Of a stretch of 10,915 nt of DNA, positions 1 through 5,428 are shown in pieces. The stretch's first letter is position 1; the number at the start of each line of letters is the position of its first letter. The notes below the pieces were generated by a model. The model was given only the letters and a program-made list of their open reading frames with translations, had not been told where the DNA came from and ran no database searches. The position numbers and the translations under genes are program-made. Origin of the DNA: Bacteroidota bacterium (lineage in GTDB: Bacteria; Bacteroidota; Bacteroidia; Chitinophagales; Chitinophagaceae); assembly GCA_947441205.1 (NCBI GenBank), contig CANETM010000037.1, positions 1 to 10,915 on the forward strand. Direction: 5' to 3'.

Positions 1-343
1 GTGCGCCTCCAACATAAAAACCTGGACTTCCACTTGTCCCTGCGGATGTTGAAAATAATACATTATTACTTCCTGAGCCATTACCAAAATCAATAATTCT
101 ACTCCAATTAGTTGTAGCTGTTAAATACACCCAGCACTCAATAGTGAAGTCACCTGAAAAATATACAGCAGGAGGTAAGGATGCATAATTTTCTAAACTT
201 GTTTTAAAGTTTAATGCACTTGGAAAGGGAAGGTATTTGGTTGATAGCGAACGGTTATTATTATTTTGTCTAAATACACTTGTTTGAGAATGAACCGAAT
301 TAATAAACAATAAAAAAATAAATGACAGAAATAGAGGTTTCAT
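1..343 (-). CDS. Secreted LamG/concanavalin-A-like domain protein, N-terminal part only
   Basis: The first 114 codons of a gene that runs off the left edge. Translation starts at ATG (343-341) with a clear Sec signal peptide: MKP, then a hydrophobic core (LFLSFIFLLFI), then a likely cleavage site near NSVHS-Q. The mature part reads like the start of a LamG-like jellyroll domain (Laminin_G_3 type): ALNFKTSLENYASLP, then FTIECWVYLTA, then WSRIIDFGNGSGSNNVLF. The order 'coloured' beta strand, F-T-I-E-C-W-V-Y, then I-I-D-F-G-N is typical of these carbohydrate- or protein-binding folds in large secreted Bacteroidota proteins, often with a C-terminal type IX sorting domain. That end is outside the window, so total length, ligand and any enzymatic domain are unknown. 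The upstream neighbour on the same strand is tRNA-Arg, about 280 bp away behind a terminator, so this gene probably has its own promoter; I could not pick one out. Confidence 0.8.
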   Translation of the reverse strand, partial: MKPLFLSFIFLLFINSVHSQTSVFRQNNNNRSLSTKYLPFPSALNFKTSLENYASLPPAVYFSGDFTIECWVYLTATTNWSRIIDFGNGSGSNNVLFSTSAGTSGSPGFYVGGA

Positions 344-440
344 ACAATTTTACTTGTGTGCTTTGTTTAAAATTACAATTTTTTCGGTTAAATGATAACA
401 CGTTTATGTGTTAGAGATTTTAGGGTAAGATTTGTTGAGC

Positions 441-498
441 AGCTCCACTAAGGATTGCCGGCTTCGTTGCACTTCGCCGGCATCTTTTAGTGGAGCTT
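441..498. repeat. Long imperfect inverted repeat with GCCGGC core
   Basis: The arms AGCTCCACTA (441-450) and TAGTGGAGCT (489-498) are perfect complements. Inside them lies a second pair, GCCGGC (457-462) and GCCGGC (476-481), so the whole folds as about 17 pairs broken by one small internal loop. The 13-base apical loop contains CTTCG twice. No T-run follows on either strand, so it is not a classical terminator. Its base composition is unlike the surrounding AT-rich DNA. Confidence 0.75.
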
Positions 499-511
499 AC
501 CCAAAGCCTTT

Positions 512-536
512 AAACTAAACGCGAAGCGTTTAGTTT
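512..536. repeat. Perfect 11-bp inverted repeat, 3-base loop
   Basis: AAACTAAACGC (512-522), loop GAA (523-525), then GCGTTTAGTTT (526-536): a perfect stem. It is followed on the plus strand by GCTTTT. It could act as a weak terminator or be part of a repeated intergenic element together with its neighbours. Confidence 0.75.
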
Positions 537-537
537 G

Positions 538-598
538 CTTTTATCATTCTAGCCATCTTTCTCAAGCGAGCTTGAGACGCTGTCTTAAATGATAAAAG
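538..598. repeat. Nested inverted repeat
   Basis: Outer arms CTTTTATCATT (538-548) and AATGATAAAAG (588-598) are perfect complements of 11 bases. At the centre is CTCAAG CGAG CTTGAG (561-576), a perfect 6-bp hairpin. Bases between outer and inner stems pair only in part. The right outer arm overlaps the terminator hairpin of tRNA-Arg by four bases, so the two structures would compete. Confidence 0.7.
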
Positions 599-622
599 CC
601 TGTCACTTTCGTAACAGGCTTT
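592..622 (-). terminator. Intrinsic terminator of tRNA-Arg
   Basis: On the minus strand the stem is AAAGCCTGTTAC (622-611), a GAAA tetraloop (610-607), then GTGACAGGCTTT (606-595): 12 pairs including one T-G pair, followed by TATC. A GNRA loop on a stable stem just past the tRNA 3' end is a typical tRNA transcript terminator; the T-run is short because it merges with the stem. Confidence 0.75.
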
Positions 623-623
623 G

Positions 624-697
624 TGATCCGGATTGGATTCGAACCAATGACCCTCATCTTAGAAGGATGACGCTCTATCCAGCTGAGCTACCGAACC
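624..697 (-). tRNA. tRNA-Arg (anticodon TCT)
   Basis: A full 74-base cloverleaf: acceptor GGTTCGG paired with CCGGATC, D stem GCTC/GAGC, anticodon stem TCATC/GATGA with loop CTTCTAA, variable GGGTC, T stem ATTGG/CCAAT with loop TTCGAAT, and discriminator A. Anticodon TCT reads AGA, a favoured arginine codon in AT-rich genomes. CCA is not encoded and would be added after processing. Promoter and terminator are both visible, so it is a single-gene transcription unit. Confidence 0.96.
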
Positions 698-718
698 AGG
701 AGCTTCCAATTGGAGGTG

Positions 719-749
719 CAAATTAAGGAAAAAATACGCTTAATTCAAA
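719..749 (-). promoter_or_regulatory. Bacteroidota-type promoter for tRNA-Arg
   Basis: On the minus strand TTTG (749-746) is followed after 19 bases by TTAATTTG (726-719), one mismatch from the TAnnTTTG -7 element. The expected start of transcription is near 712, about 15 bases before the tRNA, the same distance as at tRNA-Val. Confidence 0.65.
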
Positions 750-765
750 GAAATTAGGTCATAAA

Positions 766-1491
766 TCAGTGATTAGTAATCAAATCACGTATTACGACAC
801 TGGCAACTGTACAGCCAAAAATAGCAGGCATATAGCTCATAGTACCAATGATTGATTTTTTAGGAAAGGCTTTTTCGGTTACAATGATTTTCTCTTGATC
901 GGCTTTTTCAGGACTAAAAACAACTTTAAGTCCTTTTTTTACTCCAAGGGCTTGCAATCTTTTTCTTACATACCTTGCCAAATTACATACATAGGTTTTT
1001 GATATATCAGTTACAATAATTTGAGATGGATCCAACTTGCCACCAGCACCCATTGAACTTACGATAGGCAATTTCATGTCTATACATTTTTTTATCAAAA
1101 AAACTTTACAGGAAAGCGTGTCAATACAGTCTACAACATAATCCCAGTTTGCTGATTCTAATAAATTGGTAGTGATTTCTTCCTTTATATACATTTCATG
1201 GACCGTTAAATTCAAATTTGGATTTATGTCCAATAATCGTTTTGACAATACTTGAGCTTTTGGAAGGTCTACACTTGATTGAAGTGCCTGGATTTGCCTA
1301 TTTATATTGCTTGCATCTACTTTGTCATTATCTACAATAGTGATACTGCCGACACCGGCCCTAACTATCATTTCGGCACAAATTGCCCCAACGCCACCAA
1401 GTCCAATTACAAGTACATTTTTACTCATTATCTGTTCCATGGCATCATCCCCAAGCATTAATTGAGTTCTACTCATCCAATATGGTATCAT
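766..1491 (-). CDS. tcdA: tRNA threonylcarbamoyladenosine dehydratase (ThiF/E1-like)
   Basis: ATP-dependent enzyme of the E1/MoeB/ThiF superfamily that closes t6A37 of ANN-reading tRNAs to the cyclic form ct6A in the cytoplasm. The start MIPYWMSRTQLMLGDDAM matches the opening of TcdA (W-x-S-R-T-x-x-L-G), which favours the annotated ATG over Met6. The nucleotide-binding loop GLGGVG is at residues 30-35. The acidic strand end IVDNDKVD (52-59) and SNINRQ (61-66) hold the Asp, Asn and Arg that contact ATP, Lys78 follows in DLPKAQ, and VDCID (120-124) fits the adenylation-site Asp. The C-terminal part ends with PAIFGCTVASVVIRDL. At 241 residues it is a little shorter than E. coli TcdA (268). It lacks the CxxC zinc pairs of ThiF and MoeB, which supports TcdA over those. 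The divergent neighbour begins 33 bp upstream. Confidence 0.88.
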   Translation of the reverse strand: MIPYWMSRTQLMLGDDAMEQIMSKNVLVIGLGGVGAICAEMIVRAGVGSITIVDNDKVDASNINRQIQALQSSVDLPKAQVLSKRLLDINPNLNLTVHEMYIKEEITTNLLESANWDYVVDCIDTLSCKVFLIKKCIDMKLPIVSSMGAGGKLDPSQIIVTDISKTYVCNLARYVRKRLQALGVKKGLKVVFSPEKADQEKIIVTEKAFPKKSIIGTMSYMPAIFGCTVASVVIRDLITNH

Positions 1492-1524
1492 GTTGTATCT
1501 TTATATTGCAAAAATGAATAAACT

Positions 1525-2574
1525 ATGCGTATAATAAAAATAGTTTTGGTATTAGTTTTAATCCAATTGCAATTAGCAGCGCAAAACTCAATTAAAATAT
1601 TGACGGAGAATAAAGGTATAAGTTTGAGAGGCTTATCTATTCCATCCGAAAAAGTAATATGGGCAAGTGGAAGTAAAGGTACATTGGCCAAATCGGTAAA
1701 TGCAGGTGAAAGTTTTGAGTGGATACAAGTAAAAGGATATGAAACACGTGACTTTAGGGCTATACATGCATGGGATGAAAAGGAAGTGCTAATTGTTGCT
1801 ATTGCTGCCCCAGCTGTTATTTTAAAAACAAAAGATGGTGGTGCAAATTGGTATTCTGTTTATGAAAATTCTGATACCAGTATGTTTTTTGATGCTGTAA
1901 ATTTTAAAAATGATAAAGAGGGGTCTGTAATTGGGGATCCTATAAAAGGTAATATCTTTTTAATAAATACTTTAGATAAAGGGGAGCATTGGAATATAGC
2001 AAAGCCAAGTTTTTGGAAATCAAAGGTTCAAGATGGGGAAGCATTTTTCGCTTCTAGTAATTCAAATATTGCACATGATTACCAAAGCATATATTTTGTA
2101 ACCGGAGGTATCAAAAGTAGAATTTGGATTGATGGCGAAGCTATGGAAATACCCATTATACAGGGATCTAAATCTTCTGGCGCAAATAGTATAGCTATAT
2201 CTCCAAACATGAATCATTTGATAATTGCAGGTGGAGATTTTTCTAAACCAAACGAAATGAATAATAATTTTGTGAAATTAGATCGGTTTAAATATCCTAA
2301 TACGACCTATAAACATTTGAGTAAAATTAATTATTTCTGGAAAGTTGATAAAAAAGTAAAAAAATTAAATGGCTATAAGTCTTCAGTATTATTTGTAAAT
2401 AATAAAATGATGATAACTACTGGAACAAGTGGAGTTGATATTTCAAATAATAGTGGAAAATCTTGGGAAAAAATATCAAATGAAAGTTTCCATGTGGTTC
2501 AACTCCAAACTAAGAAGAAGTCAGTATTTTTTGCTGGTTCTGGTGGAAGAATAGGGTATTTGAGTTTTGAATAA
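1525..2574 (+). CDS. Secreted BNR/YCF48-like beta-propeller protein
   Basis: A 349-residue exported protein. It starts with a signal peptide (MRIIK, hydrophobic stretch to about residue 17, AAQ cleavage site). The rest carries BNR/Asp-box-like motifs: NAGESFEW, KDGGANWYSV, DKGEHWNIAK and SGKSWEKIS, each a turn between blades of a propeller. Such proteins are often named 'photosystem II stability/assembly factor-like' or 'oxidoreductase' in Bacteroidota, but no photosystem is involved and the function is unknown. Other family-like blocks are FRAIHAWDEKEV, GDPIKGNIFLI, QDGEAFFASS and GSKSSGANSIAI. It is divergent from tcdA and is followed after 24 bp by the 96-residue gene, so the two are probably one transcript. 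Location is periplasm or outside the cell. Confidence 0.8.
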   Translation: MRIIKIVLVLVLIQLQLAAQNSIKILTENKGISLRGLSIPSEKVIWASGSKGTLAKSVNAGESFEWIQVKGYETRDFRAIHAWDEKEVLIVAIAAPAVILKTKDGGANWYSVYENSDTSMFFDAVNFKNDKEGSVIGDPIKGNIFLINTLDKGEHWNIAKPSFWKSKVQDGEAFFASSNSNIAHDYQSIYFVTGGIKSRIWIDGEAMEIPIIQGSKSSGANSIAISPNMNHLIIAGGDFSKPNEMNNNFVKLDRFKYPNTTYKHLSKINYFWKVDKKVKKLNGYKSSVLFVNNKMMITTGTSGVDISNNSGKSWEKISNESFHVVQLQTKKKSVFFAGSGGRIGYLSFE

Positions 2575-2598
2575 AATTTTAGCTTAACTTAGTAGAGT

Positions 2599-2889
2599 AT
2601 GAAAAAGTATCAAGCAATTATATCTTTTGACATGGATGAAGAATTCATGACCTTGGTACCTCCTCACCGTACTTATATCAATTTCTTATTAAACAAGGGG
2701 GTGATTGATAGTTATGCGGTAAGTATGGAAACCCAAAATTCATGGATAACATTGAATGCAAATACAAAAAAAGAGGTGAAGGAAATCCTTGAAAAATCAC
2801 CTTTATCTAAATATTGGACATTTGAAATTGTTGAATTATTCGTTTATGACAGCCAGTCAACTAGGCTTCCAGCGGTACAATTAAATTAA
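2599..2889 (+). CDS. Small conserved protein, possible YciI/muconolactone-isomerase-like fold
   Basis: A 96-residue soluble protein with no signal peptide. It opens with a beta strand (KKYQAIISFDM), then a helix with P-P-H-R-T-Y-I-N-F-L-L-N-K-G, a second strand (IDSYAVSME), W-I-T-L-N-A, a helix (KKEVKEILEKSPL), and a last strand (WTFEIVELFVYD). This beta-alpha-beta-beta-alpha-beta order, with 'H-R-x-x-x-x-x-L-x-x-K-G' and an 'S-P-L' before the last strand, fits a dimeric ferredoxin-like alpha-beta barrel as in YciI or muconolactone isomerase. The fold assignment is an inference and no reaction can be named. It lies 24 bp after the BNR protein gene. The tRNA-Val promoter begins 11 bp after its stop codon. 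Confidence 0.7.
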   Translation: MKKYQAIISFDMDEEFMTLVPPHRTYINFLLNKGVIDSYAVSMETQNSWITLNANTKKEVKEILEKSPLSKYWTFEIVELFVYDSQSTRLPAVQLN

Positions 2890-2900
2890 TTACTCTTTTT

Positions 2901-2932
2901 TTTGGGAGTTTAACATTTGACCCTTATTTTTG
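2901..2932 (+). promoter_or_regulatory. Consensus Bacteroidota promoter for tRNA-Val
   Basis: TTTG (2901-2904), a 20-bp spacer, then TATTTTTG (2925-2932): an exact match to the primary-sigma pattern TTTG / TAnnTTTG. The predicted start of transcription is near 2938, about 15 bases ahead of the tRNA. Confidence 0.75.
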
Positions 2933-2952
2933 CACTCCTCAAAAGGGAAATT

Positions 2953-3027
2953 GGGAGCATAGCTCAGTTGGTTTAGAGCATCTCGTTTACACCGAGAGGG
3001 TCCGCGGTTCGAACCCGTGTGCTCCCA
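2953..3027 (+). tRNA. tRNA-Val (anticodon TAC)
   Basis: A complete 75-base cloverleaf: acceptor GGGAGCA/TGCTCCC, D arm GCTC-AGTTGGTTTA-GAGC, anticodon stem TCTCG/CGAGA with loop TTTACAC (anticodon TAC, reading GTA and, by wobble, other GTN codons), variable GGGTC, T stem CGCGG/CCGTG with loop TTCGAAC, and discriminator A. The following CA is probably not a full encoded CCA. It has its own promoter and terminator. Confidence 0.97.
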
Positions 3028-3032
3028 CAAAG

Positions 3033-3078
3033 AATCCTCAACATATCCATACAGATTGTTGGGGATTTTTGCTTTTTT
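3033..3078 (+). terminator. Intrinsic terminator of tRNA-Val
   Basis: Stem AATCCTCAACA (3033-3043) pairs with TGTTGGGGATT (3057-3067) with one T-G pair; the stem runs into TTTTT, then GC and a second run of six T. Confidence 0.85.
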
Positions 3079-3111
3079 AGCCTTTAATTATAATTGAACT
3101 AAGTTTGTCCT

Positions 3112-4305
3112 ATGCAAGTATTTAGCACCCGAAATAAAATTATTATAACCTGCAATAAATGGTTAGCTCCAGCTTTAAGGTCAGAAGTAATTGGATTAGG
3201 ATTTGATGTAGATAGAGTATTTCAAACGGGAGTTGAATTAACGGGTACCGTAAATGATTGTATAAGATTAAATTTAAATCTACGCTGTGCAAGTCAGGTT
3301 ATGTATTCTTTGAAAACATTCATTTGCAAAGACCCTGACGAATTGTATAATAATGCAGTTACTATTGAATGGGAAAAAATGATTAAGCCCGATGGTTATT
3401 TTTCTGTAATCAGCAATGTATTTAATGATACTATTTCTACTAATTTATTTGCTAATTTAAGGGTAAAGGATGCGATCGTTGACCGAATGCGTGATGTAAC
3501 CGGCAAGCGACCTTCAACAGGTTCTGAATTATCGGGAGCTGTAGTTTATTTGTTTTGGAAAAATGACGAAGCAGAATTATTCTTAGATACTTCTGGTGAT
3601 TCCTTGGCAAGACATGGTTACCGTAAACTTCCTGGCAAAGCACCCATGTTGGAGGCTTTAGCAGCAGCAACTATTTTATCAACTAAATGGAACAAGTTTG
3701 GTGCTTTTGTAAACCCCATGTGTGGTTCTGGCACTTTGGCTATCGAAGCTGCATTGATTGCAACAAAAAGAGCTCCCGGATTATTTAGAATTAACTACGC
3801 TTTCATGCATTTGATTGGATATGATAAAACAGTTTATGAAAAAGAAAGAACAATCATTGAAGAGCAAGTTAGACACTTACCAAATTTAGTAATTATTGCA
3901 TCCGATATAAGCCGAGATGCTATTAAGGTTGCCAAGATTAATGCATCTGTTGCTGGTGTTGAGGACTTAATTGATTTTCAAGTTTGTGATTTTGAAGCCA
4001 CGGAAATGCCTGAACCTGAGGAAGGTGCTATTGTTATGATCAATCCTGAATATGGGGAAAGACTAGGGGAGGAAGTTGAGTTAGAAGCCACCTATGCAAG
4101 AATAGGTGACTACATGAAAAATAAGTGCAAAGGAATGACAGGCTATATTTTTACAGGCAACTTAGAATTAGCAAAAAAAATTCGACTAAAGCCAAGCAGG
4201 CGTATAGAATTTTTGAATGCAAAAATAGATTGCAGACTACTTGAGTATGAATTATACGCAGGTACTAAAAGAGTTGATAAGTCAATCGATACACCCTCGG
4301 CTTAA
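3112..4305 (+). CDS. THUMP-domain 23S rRNA guanine-N2 methyltransferase (RlmL-like)
   Basis: A SAM-dependent RNA methyltransferase of the RlmL/YpsC group, expected to form m2G in 23S rRNA in the cytoplasm. At 397 residues it is close to the stand-alone family members and about half the length of the E. coli RlmKL fusion. Residues ~1-55 form the N-terminal ferredoxin-like part (FSTRNKIIITCNKWLAPALR) and ~60-165 the THUMP domain, with VKDAIVDRMRDVTGKRPS. The linker block LFLDTSGDSLARHGYRKL follows, then a Rossmann methyltransferase with motif I NPMCGSGT at 201-208 and ASDIS for the SAM ribose contact. Motif IV, normally NPPY, reads NPEYGER at 311-317, so the second proline is Glu. I do not know how common that is in this phylum. 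Its stop codon abuts the stop codon of the convergent HTH gene. The exact target base is inferred, so no symbol is given. Confidence 0.85.
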   Translation: MQVFSTRNKIIITCNKWLAPALRSEVIGLGFDVDRVFQTGVELTGTVNDCIRLNLNLRCASQVMYSLKTFICKDPDELYNNAVTIEWEKMIKPDGYFSVISNVFNDTISTNLFANLRVKDAIVDRMRDVTGKRPSTGSELSGAVVYLFWKNDEAELFLDTSGDSLARHGYRKLPGKAPMLEALAAATILSTKWNKFGAFVNPMCGSGTLAIEAALIATKRAPGLFRINYAFMHLIGYDKTVYEKERTIIEEQVRHLPNLVIIASDISRDAIKVAKINASVAGVEDLIDFQVCDFEATEMPEPEEGAIVMINPEYGERLGEEVELEATYARIGDYMKNKCKGMTGYIFTGNLELAKKIRLKPSRRIEFLNAKIDCRLLEYELYAGTKRVDKSIDTPSA

Positions 4306-4572
4306 TTAGTAAATATTGTATTTCCTACTTTCACTGATTTCAATAATTTTTGATGGAAATTTTAACATGGAACCCTCTCCGGTTAATACCCACATCATAT
4401 CTAAGTCATTGTAGTGTTCATATACTTTAATTAAAATTTCAGATCCAATGGATCCCTTATTTTTTAATTGTTTTTGAAAATAGCCATTAGAAATATCCAT
4501 GGTCTTTTCAAACTTGTGGGGAGAGATAATTTTAAAAATTAAATACTCCGAAATTCTTTCAATTGCTTTCAT
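4306..4572 (-). CDS. Small helix-turn-helix regulator (XRE/CI-like)
   Basis: An 88-residue protein made of little more than one DNA-binding domain. Residues ~4-50 read ERISEYLIFKIISPHKFEKT, then MDISNGYFQKQLKN, then KGSIGSEILIKVYEHYNDLD. This resembles the Bacteroidota version of the lambda-repressor-like HTH, with the recognition helix around NGYFQKQLKN. The tail MMWVLTGEGSML (59-70) matches the 'N-W-L-L-T-G-E-G-x-M' ending common after this domain. There is no C-terminal peptidase domain, so it is not a full CI or LexA. A 13-bp inverted repeat 19 bases upstream of its start is a good candidate operator. It is convergent with the methyltransferase gene and divergent from the AraC-type gene. 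Target genes are unknown. Confidence 0.75.
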   Translation of the reverse strand: MKAIERISEYLIFKIISPHKFEKTMDISNGYFQKQLKNKGSIGSEILIKVYEHYNDLDMMWVLTGEGSMLKFPSKIIEISESRKYNIY

Positions 4573-4590
4573 TTTATCTTTTGTTTAAAT

Positions 4591-4622
4591 TTTGTTTTAT
4601 AAATTTTTCTTTATAAAACAAA
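4591..4622. repeat. Perfect 13-bp inverted repeat, candidate operator
   Basis: TTTGTTTTATAAA (4591-4603), a six-base spacer, and TTTATAAAACAAA (4610-4622) are exact complements. The element ends 19 bases upstream of the HTH start codon. A dyad of this size next to a small HTH gene suggests an autoregulatory site; a hairpin in the mRNA leader is the alternative. AT-rich DNA gives weak dyads often, but 13 of 13 is unlikely by chance. Confidence 0.6.
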
Positions 4623-4658
4623 GCTTATATTATTTTTGAAATAATTTGTTACAACATT

Positions 4659-4689
4659 TTTGTTCAAACTTACACATATTGCATATTTG
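4659..4689 (+). promoter_or_regulatory. Possible promoter toward the AraC-type gene
   Basis: TTTG (4659-4662), a 19-base spacer, then CATATTTG (4682-4689), one mismatch from TAnnTTTG. The mismatch is in the T of the TA pair, so this is weaker than the tRNA promoters. A transcript from here would carry the ten-codon frame at 4797 before the AraC-type gene. Confidence 0.35.
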
Positions 4690-4784
4690 CCACATTTATA
4701 TGATAATACTCATGAATACTTTATTTATTTTATGTTTTAAATCATTGTTAAATATGATTCAAAACTGTTTGCTTTGAAATTAAC

Positions 4785-4829
4785 GGAGGTAGCTTCATGG
4801 AATTAGTTAAAAGCAGATACGTAGTTTAA
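4785..4829 (+). other. Ten-codon frame with perfect Shine-Dalgarno
   Basis: GGAGGT (4785-4790), six bases, then ATG (4797) opens MELVKSRYVV and stops at TAA (4827-4829). Strong Shine-Dalgarno sequences are uncommon in Bacteroidota, so the spacing is notable. It could be a leader peptide for the regulator 28 bases downstream, the remnant of a gene, or chance. No sequence similarity can be claimed for ten residues. Confidence 0.3.
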
Positions 4830-4856
4830 AAATTAAATATCATCAATACCAATTAA

Positions 4857-4902
4857 TTGAGAATTTATATAAAATATATGGTTAGTTTAAGGTGCAAAAA
4901 AC
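4857..4902 (+). pseudogene. Out-of-frame N-terminal piece of the AraC-type gene
   Basis: Frame TTG(4857)-AGA-ATT-TAT... encodes LRIYIKYMVSLRCKK before reaching a stop at 4914-4916. As I recall the family, AraC-type regulators in Bacteroidota begin with M-x-(I/L)-Y-I-K-x-M-V-x-x-R-C-K followed by a helix like VV-x-x-E-L-x-K-L. The piece here ends exactly at a run of six A (4896-4901), and the rest (LVVAKLEKLL) continues in the +1 frame from 4903. Removing one A joins them into a continuous 186-residue protein, about the usual family length. Start would be TTG at 4857 or ATG at 4878. This is either a real one-base lesion or a homopolymer error in the sequence. Confidence 0.65.
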
Positions 4903-5418
4903 TTGGTTGTTGCTAAACTTGAAAAATTGTTAATTCCATTTGATAATATTGAATTAGGTTATGCCGATATAACAAATGATATTGATACTGAAAAATTAGC
5001 TAAATTAAATGCGGAGTTTAAAACAGAGGGATTAGAAATTTTAGATAATCACAATGCAATCGTGATTGAAAAAATTAAAAATATCATTATTGAACTAGTG
5101 CACTATGATGAATCTAATCCACTGGTAAATTTATCGGATTATATTGCTGAAAAATTGCATTTGGATTATGGTTATTTAACAAATTTATTTACAAAAGTAA
5201 GGGGGGAAACTATTCAACAATACTATATTGATCATAAAATTGAAAAAGCGAAAGAGCTTATTTTTTATGATGAAAAATCATTAACCGAAATAGCTGAAAT
5301 TTTACATTATAGTTCAATTGCTCATTTCTCCAATCAATTTAAAAAAATAACAGGAGTAGCACCGTCAGTTTTTAAGAAAATGAAAACGGAGCGTAAAATT
5401 AATATAGAAAATATTTAA
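4903..5418 (+). CDS. AraC-type transcriptional regulator, body of a gene with a shifted frame
   Basis: A 171-codon open frame that holds nearly all of a small AraC-type regulator. A linker comes first (IELGYADI, then TEKLAKLNAEFKTEGLEIL). The two-HTH AraC domain occupies about residues 75-160: LSDYIAEKLHLDYGYLTNLF with the first recognition helix, then SLTEIAEILHYSSIAHFSNQF with the second, ending in the signature KKITGVAPSVFKK. There is no sugar-binding cupin domain, as in the short Bacteroidota members. The only start in this frame is TTG at 4903, with an in-frame stop 12 bases before it (4888-4890), and the true N terminus lies in the other frame (see 4857-4902). If translation really began at 4903 the product would lack the conserved first 15 residues. 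It is convergent with the DUF1343 gene, 10 bp apart, with no visible terminator. Confidence 0.8.
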   Translation: MVVAKLEKLLIPFDNIELGYADITNDIDTEKLAKLNAEFKTEGLEILDNHNAIVIEKIKNIIIELVHYDESNPLVNLSDYIAEKLHLDYGYLTNLFTKVRGETIQQYYIDHKIEKAKELIFYDEKSLTEIAEILHYSSIAHFSNQFKKITGVAPSVFKKMKTERKINIENI

Positions 5419-5428
5419 AAGAATATAG

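Larger units (their letters stand above)
344..623. other. Gene-free region rich in inverted repeats
   Basis: No credible reading frame in 280 bp between the LamG gene and tRNA-Arg. Positions 344-440 are AT-rich and hold the presumed 5' leader and promoter of the LamG gene. Positions 441-622 are richer in GC and hold four inverted repeats one after another, listed separately. Both flanking genes read leftward, so the region would be transcribed only by read-through from tRNA-Arg, by the LamG promoter, or by an unannotated small RNA. Confidence 0.75.
4573..4856. other. AT-rich intergenic region between two divergent regulators
   Basis: About 284 bp between the HTH gene and the first codons that can be assigned to the AraC-type gene. 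It holds a perfect 13-bp inverted repeat near the HTH gene, a smaller one (ATTATT-TTTGA-AATAAT, 4629-4645), a possible rightward promoter at 4659-4689, and a ten-codon frame with a strong ribosome binding site at 4785-4829. No gene longer than this is credible. Confidence 0.7.

Noticed and set aside
441..622. CRISPR array or IS-end interpretation of the repeats
   Set aside because: The dyads differ from each other, there is no repeat-spacer periodicity, no transposase frame and no target-site duplication visible.
1279..1461. Plus-strand 60-codon frame inside tcdA
   Set aside because: Shadow of tcdA in another frame; no family features and no promoter.
2891..2915. Possible terminator between the 96-residue gene and tRNA-Val (ACTC, T-run, GGGAGT)
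   Set aside because: The stem is only four or five pairs and the T-run is in the loop, not after the stem; the bases are better explained as the tRNA-Val promoter.
4896..4902. AAAAAAC resembles a classical -1 ribosomal slippery heptamer in the AraC-type gene
   Set aside because: The upstream frame reads AAA AAA CTT, not xxA AAA AAC, and the continuation lies in the +1 frame, so -1 slippage would not join the two parts. Six A is also short for efficient transcriptional slippage.
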